The translations under genes were made by a program, and so were the position numbers. Shown here piece after piece: positions 1-10,119 of a stretch of 29,941 nucleotides of DNA (position 1 is its first letter; every line of letters begins with the position of its first letter). The DNA is taken from the NCBI GenBank assembly GCA_015501595.1, contig JADNRX010000604.1:1-29941 (forward strand), written 5' to 3'. Under the pieces are notes generated by a model. That model saw only the letters and a program-made list of their open reading frames with translations, was not told the DNA's origin and did not search any database. The stretch comes from Hymenopellis radicata (lineage: Eukaryota > Basidiomycota > Agaricomycetes > Agaricales > Physalacriaceae).

Positions 1-2570
1 ACCAGAGCGCAATAATGAATTAGCTGGCGGGTCATCGTTGCCGCCAAGAGAAGCTCCACAACAGTAGGTGTGAAGACAACCGCGCACAGAACAATCCTCT
101 AACAAAAAAATTCAGTCAACAGCAAAATTTCAGTCGGTCAATAGCGCACACACCTCTTCCAAACGCCGAGCTCGAGACATTTCAGCCTCCATGTGGGGCC
201 CGTAGAGTTGACACTTCACATCGTTCAGAAGTGCCGTCCCGACGCCGCGCCCCTCGTCCCCAAAGCCGACATGAAAGTGGTGAGAGAATAACAAGTGCCA
301 GCTTCTTGTTCCCACCGACGTGAAGTCAAATGGGAAAAGGACGCGTCACGAAGACAACGCCCCACGCTGCGTCGGCCAACTCCATCAAACACCACGGATA
401 AAGATGTCTTACTCAAAACACGGGGGCTACATGGAATAGCTCCCATCGCGAGCGTAGCATAGCGTCTCTGTCTACCGTCTCCGTATACCGTCTGCGAGTA
501 ACCAAGATCAAGATCTACGACGTGACAATACAAACATTAGCCTCAAGTCGAAAAACAGTACGACAAGACTGACCAAGGAGCGGATGGCCTCGAGGAAGGA
601 GTCATACTGGCCACGGACACGCCGCAGCGGTCTGTTGATGTCCATAGTTTCAACCTACGCAAGTTCGGAGCGCGGAGACAAGAGGTCGGCGCGTATACTG
701 TATCAAGTCAACACGGTATAACCCAGGTGGTACAGTAAGACTTACGAGAACTGAGGTCTATAATCAGTCAGTCGGGAAACAGTCCTCAAAGTCAAAGCAG
801 AACGACTTACGGGACGCACTATTTGGGTGACACTAGGACGAAACCGGAGGTAAATGTCAAATCCGCGAAGACAAGGCAAAGCGACATACCAAACAGTTGT
901 TTGCACCGGCGTGTAGCCTGAACGGCCGCGCGAGCAGTCGACTGTAAATTTGTTTCAGAAGTGAAGTAGAAAAAATTGAGCAAACTTACCAACGAGTTAG
1001 GTCATTCTTCTCCGCATGTCAAAGCGAATGGTGCTAAACGTGAGGAGCTCTCGAGGCTTTGGAAACGGCCCCAGACAGCCGTCGCGTACCATCCACACGC
1101 ACTAACTGACAAGTTCTTAGTAAAGAACAGCCAAGCGACGCAACAAGGACGACTTACCATGGCGTTAGGGTACTTCAGAGTTGGTTAAATAGACGTATTG
1201 GATTGTCCGCGCCGCTGTCGTATTCGTAGAAGCGTTTGAGGTTAAGCACAAGTTCCGTTTCCACGTACGACGCCGCCCAAAGTGTTGGCCGGCACGTAGC
1301 CAAACCTTCAGACACCGGTGCCTAACCAAATGTCACCGAGTCCCTAATGTTCGCGTGACTGGACACGATGTCTGGCTTGTTGGAATCGTTAGCGCCATCG
1401 GCGAGAAATTTGACGACCTCGTTGCGTATTCCGGGTTGGGCCCAGCAAGCTCGCCCGCCTTAGAAACGACGTACTGCAGCGCTGCAGCGAATGGGGATGG
1501 CGATTTCGGTGGGAGAGAGCCTGTGCCAGACAGTAAGATGGGACAGTAAAGGAGGAAAATAAACGCACTGTGTGGGGTAGTATGCGTCCACGACGCCAGC
1601 CACCCCAAAAATCCACCGGTGCCGTAGTTGCTGGCACGAACAAGACGACGCGGAGTCCACGCCAGCGTCTCCCAAGCCCAACGCCGCCGCCCAAGAAATA
1701 TTGCAGCTCGGTGAGAGAGGCTTACGCGGTTGCTGGACTCGTCGAGAGGGCACCACGCAAAGAAATCGTCCTCACAGCTGCCGGAGCCGTGAATCCAGGT
1801 AGTCGTCTCTGGATCGTGGCCAGACGACGACGGAACCAGTGAGACGACCGTGGGAACAATCTGGTAAGTGCCGGCGAATTCGTCGGCACTTTTTCCTCCA
1901 CTGAACGCTCAAGCAGCTAGACGAGGAGACCGTGGCTCGTGTCGAAATTCCGTCTGCGCCCTCTCGGGACATGACGTCGGGTCTCTCTTTCTTTTGGGAC
2001 ACCAATCTTGTCTCTGCGGCGCCCGACGACTCACCTGTGCAGACTACGCTTTTTCGATCCGCGTAAGCCCTCTGCAGGAGGCCGCTGCTAGTGAAAGGGA
2101 ACACCAGGAGGGATGATGCTGGGGTGCTGGGCGCCGGTGCGTATTCCAAGCTGCCTGACTATCCCTTACTGTCACTTTTCAGACACCTTTATACCAGGAA
2201 GCCCACATCGCCGGCCTCATCATCGCGTATGACAACCCCGCCACATCCTCACCCTCACCTCTCCCTTCCCATACTTCAGAGCGTCGTTCACTCGACGTCT
2301 CATGCACGGCGAACGCACCCCAGGCCATTGCATGGGGCTGCTCATCCGGCATGAATGCTCAGAAGTTTGGGAAAGGGAATGGTCTGTCACCAATATTGGC
2401 GCGACGCCCCGAAGCCCGTCCTGCCTTCGCCTTCCAGGTTTTCTGGTCTGAAAAGAAGTAATATGGTCCGCGCCAGCGCGGTAGGAACCGTGAACAGTGC
2501 GCGGGCTGGCACAGTCACGATCCCCAGAGCCCCCAGAATCGCATGGGCCCACCCCGACGACGTCGTTGAC
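1..2570. other. No supported gene in this stretch
   Basis: I read both strands and found only short open frames, none with a recognisable domain, a consistent intron chain or a good start context. The longest uninterrupted frames are about 100-125 codons with mixed composition, as expected by chance at about 50-55% GC. A plus-strand frame around 2170-2450 stays open for about 90 codons, but I recognise nothing in it. The stretch may hold the diverged flank of the mobile element that follows, or a decayed gene. Confidence 0.5.
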
Positions 2571-2578
2571 TAGAAACG

Positions 2579-2594
2579 ACCCCCACGTGGGGGT
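2579..2594. promoter_or_regulatory. 16-bp perfect palindrome centred on an E-box
   Basis: The sequence is a perfect 16-nt palindrome: five C, then ACGT-centred CACGTG, then five G, with A and T at the ends. CACGTG is the classical E-box bound by bHLH factors such as Pho4, Cbf1 and USF-type proteins. It lies 148 nt upstream of the Ulp1-like gene start and 53 nt upstream of a TATA-like box, a reasonable place for an upstream activating site. Regulation is inferred from position and motif only. Confidence 0.4.
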
Positions 2595-2646
2595 TCAACT
2601 CGGACGTGCGGTGGACCAAAGGAAACCTGGACCGCGGGGAGGAGGG

Positions 2647-2654
2647 TTTATATA
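2647..2654 (+). promoter_or_regulatory. TATA-like box of the Ulp1-like gene
   Basis: The octamer TTTATATA lies about 90 nt upstream of the ATG at 2742. The local sequence is otherwise GC-rich, so the AT run stands out. It is a plausible core promoter for the Ulp1-like protease gene; no transcription start is visible. Confidence 0.35.
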
Positions 2655-2741
2655 CTTGGATTATACCATCAATGAAAACAAACAACCACAACGGACGCGA
2701 CACGAAAGTCACATGCTGATCGGGACAATCTTTCCACCATC

Positions 2742-4229
2742 ATGTCGCCTCGAAAACAATCCAAGCGCAAGGTCTCTAATGGCGCTGAGCCCAGCATGCG
2801 TCAAAGAAAGCACCATCAGCCAGATCCACAGGATGCGTCCTCAGAGGAGGACTGTGAGTAGTAGCCAGAGCTTTGCTTCACGCTTCTGAGGGATAATTGA
2901 CAGCGGCGGACGAGAAGGAACTTGTCCGATTGGACACGGACAACGTGTACCTCAGGATGCTTGCGGATGTCGTCTACTGGGATGTAGTGGTCAGCCATAA
3001 TCTGGGGAAGAATACTCTAGCCGAGTGCTTCCATCGCCTGACTGCACATCTGGAGAATCAACTCGACGTGGATCCTACTGTGGAAGACTATCAAAATCTT
3101 AACAATATGCTTCTGGATACCCTCTTCTTTTGTGACGATGTCTCCAAGCTCTCGTCTCCCATCGACCATTCGGACCTGGTGGCAGCGTTAGACGCCACCC
3201 ACCCTCTCATTGGGGCACTCAGAACTGCCAAATTCATATTAGCTGGAGATCGTCCGCGTCTACTACAATCCATTCTCTCAGAGGTGAGTACTGTACTGAT
3301 CTGTACGTTCTGCTGAGTCTCGGTAGGTTCGAAGGACGGCTTTAAGGCGTATACCCGAGATCACGGGCAACCGTCCTACGCTTCAAGTCCAATCCTTGGA
3401 ACGACTAGCTGAAGGCATGGAGCTGAACGATGAGGTGTTGAATTTCTTCGTTAATGCTTGGACGTTAATTGGGGATCCTCAAAACCTGGTAGGGGAGACC
3501 TGGCAAGGATCGAACCTTCTACTAGATAAACAAGGAAAACCGCTTCGAAGCCTACTCGCTAATTCGATCGGCTCACTGTGCTCTGATAAAACTAAAAAAT
3601 CCAAGAAGAATTGGTTTAACAAGACGGTCGGTCTTTCCGATATCCTATTTTGGTTAACGGTTAAATAATTCGACAGAGCAAAAGTGCCATGGGAACGTGC
3701 AGCCGTCTGCTGCTTCCCCTCAATAAAAACAGGAATCATTGGGTGCTTGTCTGTGTTGATTTCAACACAGCAGAGTTTGCCATTTTAGATAGCTTTGTAG
3801 GTTCAGATGAGGAATATTTCTCACAACAGATCTGCGGGGTGCGTAACTATATCATTCAGCTGTACCTACCTAACTGATATTTCAGCTACTCGAGCACGCT
3901 GTAACACTGCTTCGCCAGAATAAGGAGGACATCTCCACTCCCTTAAACCTGAAGTGTATTAACGTACAGGTCAGAGCCCTTCTACAGGCTGCGAATATCA
4001 ACTGATATATTCTTTATAGATTCCCCAGCAGCAGAACCACTTCGATTGTGGTATTCATACGTTAGCCTGGATGGAACATCTTCTTTATGGAGAGCCCTTT
4101 CCCTTAATCGGAGTGAATACGTTCTCTGGGACCCAGCTAGCTCAATCTCGACGTTCAGCTATAGCATATCGAGCTCACTTCCTTTGGGAGATGAACTCGT
4201 ATCTCAAGCGTACACAATGGGAAGCGTAA
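2742..4229 (+). CDS. Ulp1-like C48 cysteine protease, transposon-associated
   Basis: Six exons join with consistent phases: 2742-2853, 2904-3283, 3327-3626, 3677-3838, 3886-3969 and 4020-4229, giving 415 residues. The N-terminus is basic and NLS-like (SPRKQSKRK). The C-terminal third carries the Ulp1/SENP signature: His285 in NRNHWVLVCVDF, Asp302 in ILDSF, Gln350 six residues before the nucleophile, and Cys356 in QQQNHFDCGIHTLAW. Ulp1-family enzymes cut SUMO-like C-termini or deconjugate SUMO. In transposons such genes are thought to process element proteins or counter host SUMO control, but that role is inferred here. The first two-thirds of the protein matches nothing I know. No stop or frameshift is seen once the introns are removed, so the gene looks intact. 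The element's integrase lies downstream on the same strand. Confidence 0.8.
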
Positions 4230-4312
4230 AATACTGTTTGCGTAACGACAGACAGAGAATGAGAATGATAAAACTAGTATGATTACACGTCTATAGAACT
4301 GTTAGCTGAGTA

Positions 4313-4969
4313 CTATTCTAGAAAGGAATAACACATACTGGGATGAGGAACAGCAGCAGAGGGATCAATGAATCGAACGCAAGCGTTCTCCGCCTTCTCC
4401 CGGATAATCTGAATTGCGTCTTCAGAAACGGATAACTGCGCCACTACGGAGTTCTTGCATTCTTCCGTCATAAAGGGGATATGAGTCCCCTCTGTGAGAG
4501 CGCGTGCAGTTTTGAACGTATAATGCGGACTGCGAGCAAAGATCTTGAGGACGACTTTCGAAGTCCAAAAGACGGCGAAAGCCACCTCGCAAGAGGGATG
4601 ATCGGGGCAGGAAGAGTCATGACTGATTTTGGGCATGGTGAGCGCCATTTCAGCCTTGACCTGATGATAAGATTCGCGGGCGACGGAGATGATCTTGAAA
4701 AGGCGCACCCCCAAGGCGTCACATAATACGTCGTCTATATCCGTGAGGCGGGAGTAATCAGGGGAGAGAGCAAGTCGAATGGGTTCCAACCAGTCCTCAT
4801 CGGTAAATCGATACTTTTGCGCAATCCAAGTGATCATAGCGGGCGAGAGCCTTTCCCGGGCATCACTGGGGGAGGAGGGCCTCTGAATTTCTCTTTCGAG
4901 CTCGAGCTTGGCATACCGGGTAACGATGGCCATGCCTAAATAATCTCCGACGCGAAGAAGGTTCACCAA
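4313..4969 (-). CDS. BTB-family nuclear-type protein, C-terminal half (antisense, probably truncated)
   Basis: This minus-strand open frame of 218 codons resembles the C-terminal half of a large agaric BTB/POZ protein family. It has a helical start (VNLLRVGDYLGM), the block WIAQKYRFTDEDWLEPIRL, and a Cys/His segment (SCPDHPSCEVAF) followed by a Trp-containing stretch, in the family's usual order. The N-terminal BTB fold is not recognisable upstream. A separate minus frame (about 5030-5245) is open but does not resemble BTB, and another piece (about 4978-5065) is in a different frame. The gene therefore looks truncated or spliced in a way I could not resolve. It sits antisense between the protease and integrase genes, so it may be captured host sequence or cargo. 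The match is from memory of the family and was not searched. Confidence 0.55.
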   Translation of the reverse strand: MVNLLRVGDYLGMAIVTRYAKLELEREIQRPSSPSDARERLSPAMITWIAQKYRFTDEDWLEPIRLALSPDYSRLTDIDDVLCDALGVRLFKIISVARESYHQVKAEMALTMPKISHDSSCPDHPSCEVAFAVFWTSKVVLKIFARSPHYTFKTARALTEGTHIPFMTEECKNSVVAQLSVSEDAIQIIREKAENACVRFIDPSAAVPHPSMCYSFLE

Positions 4970-5477
4970 ACATGTTACATGACGGTGAGAAGGAGGTTGC
5001 CATCCTCTAAGAAATCGTTAACCAATGAAATAATCTCAGATTCAATATTACGCACGGAGAGGCATTCCACCATTCTAACATATCCTGACCCTCGTCTACT
5101 GTCAAATCCAGAGGATGAGGCTTAGCCCTGGTACCGGTCACCTCCTTTATCTTAGCTTCGGCCAAAGATTTTTGGAGCACCTCAGATAGGGTGAAGAGTC
5201 TGCGTGTATTATATACGGGGATGACCGTTTGAGCACCGTCTGAGCACTAGTTCAAACGTTGAAGATCAGAATAGAGCGTTCAAACAGATTAAGAACACAC
5301 TTGTATGTGAAAAGGGTCAGGCATATCTTGAACTGTCATGCCTACACTCTCGGACTCTTCAATGGTGTTCATAGTTACGAACAAGAAGAACGACGACAAA
5401 AAGAAGTCGAGTATGTCGAAGGTTATATACCTTTCCTGGGAAGTCACATGTCACATCACTCTTTTTGTTCGTCCATC
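4970..5477. other. Gap between the BTB fragment and the integrase start
   Basis: On the minus strand two open pieces, about 5030-5245 and 4978-5065, could be exons of the BTB-family gene, but frame changes prevent a confident model. On the plus strand the integrase frame is open back to 5259 and includes another in-frame ATG at 5448, so the integrase could start 10 codons earlier than annotated. The region must also hold the integrase promoter; I see no clear TATA box. Confidence 0.35.
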
Positions 5478-7540
5478 ATGTCGACTATTTTTCCCGATTT
5501 ACCTGCTCATCTACGTGGCATCGATTCACTAGTGCAGGCTCATCATACCATTCAAGAATTATCTATTAGGGCTACAACGGTGCTGGGACAGGAGTCTGAT
5601 GCTCACCAGATTCGATTTCATATTGATCGATTACGAACTACTGCTCTTCCACTCTTTGAGGCGATGCAGACCGCTCCAAATGGGCCATCTCAGGAGTGGC
5701 TTAGCGAAGGTCTAGACTATTTGCATGAGTTGGCCTTGCAGTTGAATCAAGCCCACGATTCAGTCGCATCTCAGTGTGTCGCCACTCCTTTCATTAAAAA
5801 TTCTTACTTAACTTTACAACTAGAACCGATCCTCGTGTTTTCAAGTGGAATCCTGTAACGGTAGTACATACTGGTAAACGTGGAAGACCTCGAAAGGTCA
5901 TTGATCCCCAATTTCTACGCCACGTCACCAATCCCTTCTATAAACGAAATCTCGAAGGTCTTTGTCGATCCTTAGGAATCAGTAGCCAACACTTCCGAAA
6001 CGAATGTGATGCTGAAGGCGTATCCCACCATAAATATTCCGATATCACAGATGACGCTCTAGATGCCATTGTTCTGCGTTATGTATCGGCTCATCCTGGA
6101 AGTGGACTCCGCTATCTAATAGGTCACATGAAGACGCATGGCCTGCGCATTCAGAAACAACGGCTGAAGAACTCCGTTGCAAGGGTTGATCCTGTAGGAC
6201 GAACAGTTCGTGCCTATACTAGCATCCCTCGAGGACGCTATTCCGTGCCGCATGCAAATTCACTATGGCATATCGACGGGCATCATAAGTTAATCTTATG
6301 GGGCATAGTCATTCATGGAATGGTGGATGGCAGAACACGCGCCGTGAGTCTCATGTATTTCATTACATTCGCTCGCTTATATGACATATTTCGCTTCATA
6401 GGTTACAGGATTGCGTGCCTCTGATAATAATCGATCTCTTACTGTTCTGGAACTTCTGCTGCATGCTATTCGAGACTGGGGGATACCCTCGAGAATTCGT
6501 GCAGATCGAGGCTTGGAAAATCGATTAGCAGCTTTATTCATAATTTTGAAAATGGGTCTGAATCGTGGCTCTATTCTATTTGGCTCGTAAGTGCGACGAA
6601 TATATATAAATATTTATGATAATAATTCGCTTGCCACAGTTCTACCCACAATACCAAAATTGAAAGAACTTGGGTAGAAGTTGGGCGTCAATTTGTACGC
6701 CTATGGCGTGCATTTTTCTATCGGTTAGAGCGCTTGCATGGACTTGACCGCGCAAACCCATTTCACTTGTGGCTCTTACATTATCTCTTTCTTGACGAAA
6801 TTAACTCGGACTGCGACAAGTTTCAAGAGGAGTACAACCTGCACCCCATTGGCGGCGAAGGTCATGATGACACTCCTATGGTTTGAAACTCTATCATATA
6901 CGTTTATTTTCTAATAAAAATTGAATAGGATATGTATCTTAACGACCTTATTGGCGCCGGAGTGCATGTATCTGCGGAAGACTTTGATTCCGTCGATCCT
7001 GCTGTTTTACAAGAGCATTATGGCACTGAGGGGCCAGAGCGCAGACCGAAAGCGACTGGTGCCGGACATGCATCCGATGACGTAGATCTTGAGGAGGATA
7101 CTGATGAAAGTATGGACGGAGATGAAAGTGATGAAGATATTGACGATCTAGATGGATTTCCAGAGGTTCCAGAGGATGAAGCAGAGAAGAATGCCTGGAA
7201 GCGACTATTAATTGGTCTTCGGGACCAGTTCCTTCCAAAGCCTATACGTGCACCAAGAAAAACAGCGCCTTTTGCAGACAATGAGGTAGAGGACGTATTT
7301 TTGCCGTTATTTACGGAGTTGAAGGAACAGGAAATCATTCCGGATGGATATGGATTACAGCCAGCGGAGTGGGAGGAGGATTTTTACCCAAGCTTTGAAA
7401 TTCTCCGAAGTGGGCGTAAAGGGACGAAGGAACTACGCGTTGCATTACCAGTTGAAAACTGGAAACCGCGGGCGGAGCAGTGGGGGAGGGCGTTACACGT
7501 TATGAATGTAATGATAGAATATAATAATCAGGAACTTTAA
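5478..7540 (+). CDS. DDE-type integrase (rve-like core) of a fungal transposon
   Basis: Five exons (5478-5773, 5824-6343, 6402-6586, 6640-6880, 6929-7540) join in phase to 617 residues. After a helical N-terminal region and a basic linker (KRGRPRK) comes the catalytic core. Asp250 lies in LWHIDGHHK, Asp307 in RADRG and Glu342 in NTKIERTW. The two Asp are 56 residues apart, and 34 residues separate Asp307 from Glu342, close to the D,D35E spacing of retroviral and related integrases. The enzyme would cut and join element DNA ends in the nucleus. The C-terminal exon has a strongly acidic stretch (about residues 460-490) before a conserved-looking tail, and I see no chromodomain. The ATG at 5478 was chosen because it starts the recognisable protein; an in-frame ATG at 5448 is an alternative. 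No disabling change is visible, so the integrase may be functional. Confidence 0.82.
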
Positions 7541-7680
7541 CTAGTAATCACGGCGTTCGTTAAGGTTATAAGAATGTGAAGACCATCTGCTTTATCGTCG
7601 GCTTGCGTAGTCGCCCACCTCCCTCTTTTCTATTCTATTCGCTCACCTTGCACCCTTCTCAGTCTCTATCTTTGTCTGTG

Positions 7681-9641
7681 ATGGTTGCGCCTTCTTTTGG
7701 CTCCTCTTCTTTCGGTGCATTTCCCTCCCGTTCACATCTCTCTAGCGTGTCCGACGCATCCTCTTCTGGCGCGTTCAGCATGTTCTCATCCGGCGCCTCT
7801 TCCTCTGAATCACCCCCCTCTACCGTATCTCCCGAATGCACAGTTCCAAGCGGGTGTACCTGTCCAGGATATCTGCCTGTTCCATCGAATCCTTTTCAAT
7901 GTCGTCAATGTGGACACGTATTGGGAAACCATCCTAACGCGCCAGACCCTTTCAACGCTTCAGAACTTTCAGTACCTACACCGGCAACTACCGCCGCGGC
8001 CCCTGTATCTGACTCATCTGTGCCGGCTCCAACTTCTCCCAAAGTCGGAGCTGCAAAAATGAATTCGCTTCGTACTCTACTTGCCCCAGCCAATCGGGAA
8101 ACTACCAAAGGCTTACAGGTCTAGTTTTTTAAATTTTTTTCTAAACATATTGTCGTGCTTATAGCTACCACTTTTTAGGGCAAGGGCGGAAACAGTACTG
8201 TAGCGTTTCGACCGCAAATTCACATAACGGGTCACGGAGGTCTTTGAAGTGAAGCTATATATACATCATAACGGGTCACGGACCACTTTGGCCAGGCACG
8301 AGCCTCCAAATAAGGAAATTTCAGGTCCCGCCATAGGCGGGACTGTCCAAATAAGGCAATTTAAGGGTCTGTGAAGCTGTTCGCTGTAACTTCAGACCAT
8401 AACGGGTCACAGGCTGTGAAGTTACGGTCGAAACGCTACAGTACTAGGTCGATCAGCACCAATAGCCAAACTACGTCCGCAAAGGTTCCTACATCCGTAA
8501 GTTTAAATGTATGCTTTCTGAATTTGTTATTTCAGTCTAGGAAGGCGTCGTCCAAGACAAAGTCTTCCCAATCATCTGAGGGCACCAACACCAACAGTAT
8601 GGGATTTAAACGTGTGATCTGTTGGCCTTATGGAACAGTGCGTCTCTGCAGTTGTTACCCGACTAGTTGCTGACCGTCCCCATTTATAGGCCACAGATCC
8701 CAGTACTGGTCGTTTGTCATTGTGCAATGAAGATGGCTCTCGTGTCGATTACGTCCCAAACTACACTGTCAAGACAGGCAGCAATATTCTCTTTCGACTG
8801 CAGCATTGTCAGCTCGGACTCTTTACAGATACTGCTCCCGGCATTCTCCTTAACAGCACTCACTCTTACGCTCAGCTCACTGCCACTCTTCGCGCAAAGC
8901 TTCCAAGAGTGTTCGCCCACATGCCAGAGAAGGACTATCCCACTCCATGGCGTCTTCTTACCAGCTCGCTCATCAAGGGGAAGATGGAATTGCACCTCGC
9001 CTCAACTCCAGATGGTTCCTTGATCAATAATCTTCGTGCTGGAAGAGGTTGGAAGGAGAACCAAGTGTATTTTGGTCGGTCGTTCTTACATTTCACTTTC
9101 TATCAAGTACTTATCTGAATGTAGTACCTATCGCGCCTATCCCTCCCGAACAACTTCTCAACTTCGGCTTTATTGAAAGCTTACCTGAGGAGGTCAATGA
9201 CCTACAGGGTGCTGACGGTGCCAAAGGTATAAGTTTATAAATTCTGAAAAAATGTCTACTTAATTTTTTCCACTTAGGAACGAAACGCCACGCTTCTGGA
9301 GAGGTTAAAGGGCACTTGGATGATCCTGCGTCCATCTTCTCATCATCTGATGTTGAGGAGGAGGAGGAGCAACGGAGGAAACGCCCTCGCATGGAAGGTA
9401 GCGATGATGACGCTGACTATATCGCACCAGTTACCGGTATGCGATACTCACTGCCCATATATCTATTGGTCTAACTCTTAAACTTACAGGGCTGCAGCCT
9501 AATACAAGGGATCTTCGAATGCGCCACACAAAGATTACTGAGCTGGCCGGCTTTCAACTTCTCCTTCCGCTTTTGCATGATTTTCTTCAAGCACAGAAAA
9601 CCACTCGTGGCGGGCTTATGCCTGTGAACCACTGGTTTTGA
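7681..9641 (+). pseudogene. Cys/His-rich protein gene of the element, broken by a MITE in exon 2
   Basis: Without the insert the gene reads as seven exons: 7681-8118, 8179-8197 joined to 8444-8496, 8536-8637, 8690-9074, 9125-9226, 9278-9436 and 9490-9641. All phases agree and the length would be 469 residues. A Ser-rich N-terminus leads to a probable zinc-binding knot with Cys53, Cys59, Cys61, Cys74, Cys77, His79 and His84. Then comes ETTKGLQGKG, a globular middle (about residues 200-350), an acidic and basic stretch (EEEEEQRRKRPR) and a C-terminal tail. A 244-bp MITE sits at a TA within exon 2, and reading into it meets a stop within about 20 codons. I tested splicing over it from the 8119 donor and found no acceptor that keeps frame. 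The function is unknown. Its place 140 nt after the integrase suggests a third element gene, perhaps DNA-binding. Confidence 0.65.
8198..8441. mobile_element. MITE copy 1 (244 bp, TA target duplication) inside an exon
   Basis: Terminal inverted repeats begin CTGTAGCGTTTCGACCG and end with the exact complement, and TA dinucleotides flank both sides (8196-8197 and 8442-8443). The TA duplication points to a Tc1/mariner-type transposase supplied in trans. Inside are three copies of CATAACGGGTCAC and a central hairpin, TCCCGCCATAGGCGGGA. Two similar AT-rich boxes (CCAAATAAGGAAATTT and CCAAATAAGGCAATTT) flank the hairpin. There is no coding capacity. Removing it with one TA restores the host exon's frame exactly. 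Confidence 0.88.
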
Positions 9642-9646
9642 TTTTA

Positions 9647-9899
9647 CTGTACCGTTTCGACCCCAAGTTCGCATAACGCGTAACGCGGGGTCGAGAACCT
9701 AACTTACGATAAAGCATAACGCATCACGGACCTTATTTTCAGGGTCCGTAAGGCCTAAAAAGGAAATTTTCGCTCCCGCCTATGGCGGGAGCATCCAAAT
9801 ATGGTAATTTCGGGTGGTGTGCCTGGTTACGAACTTATTTCCTGTAAGTTCGCGGCATAACGCGTAACGCCCCGCGAACCTACGGTCGAAACGGTACAG
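9647..9899. mobile_element. MITE copy 2 (253 bp, same family) just after the stop codon
   Basis: Inverted repeats start CTGTACCGTTTCGACC and end with the exact complement, flanked by TA at 9645-9646 and 9900-9901. The layout matches copy 1: three CATAACGC-type motifs, a central hairpin (CTCCCGCCTATGGCGGGAG) and the flanking AT-rich boxes. It differs from copy 1 at many positions, so the two are relatives rather than a recent duplicate. It begins 5 nt after the TGA of the Cys/His-rich gene, probably in its 3' untranslated region. Confidence 0.88.
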
Positions 9900-10119
9900 T
9901 AGTTCTTTTCTTCCCTACTTTCAAACGTGTAGCTAGTTGTGCCCACAGGCAGCCCTTCACTGTTTCTATTCTAGGTTTGATGATCCCGTAGTCTCTCCTT
10001 CTATGCCTTACGTTAGAAACTTGCCTAGTGTTCGTTTACTTACTACTCTCAGTTAATACTAGTTCTTGCTTAGTTGGAATGACGTGCACTCCACAACAAT
10101 TGCGCCACTCATGTGCAGT

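Larger units (their letters stand above)
2742..9641 (+). mobile_element. Putative multi-gene DNA transposon (Ulp1 protease + integrase + Cys/His protein)
   Basis: Three plus-strand genes lie close together: a Ulp1-like C48 protease, a DDE integrase 1.25 kb downstream, and a Cys/His-rich protein 140 nt after the integrase stop. A BTB-family fragment lies antisense between the first two. DDE integrases with accessory Ulp1-type proteases are known in eukaryotic transposons, for example some Ginger and KDZ-type elements, so the pairing suggests one mobile unit. I could not find terminal inverted repeats or a target duplication enclosing all genes, so the limits given are only the outermost coding bases and the true ends are unknown. 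No polymerase B, packaging ATPase or capsid gene is visible, which argues against a Maverick/Polinton. Confidence 0.45.

Noticed and set aside
225..533. A 102-codon minus-strand open frame
   Set aside because: No family resemblance, no splice or promoter context, and length within chance expectation at this GC content.
1355..1842. Overlapping plus and minus open frames of 64-101 codons
   Set aside because: They overlap each other on both strands with no motif or intron structure to favour any one of them.
2742..9641. Maverick/Polinton interpretation of protease plus integrase
   Set aside because: No DNA polymerase B, packaging ATPase or capsid genes are present, and no long terminal inverted repeats were seen.
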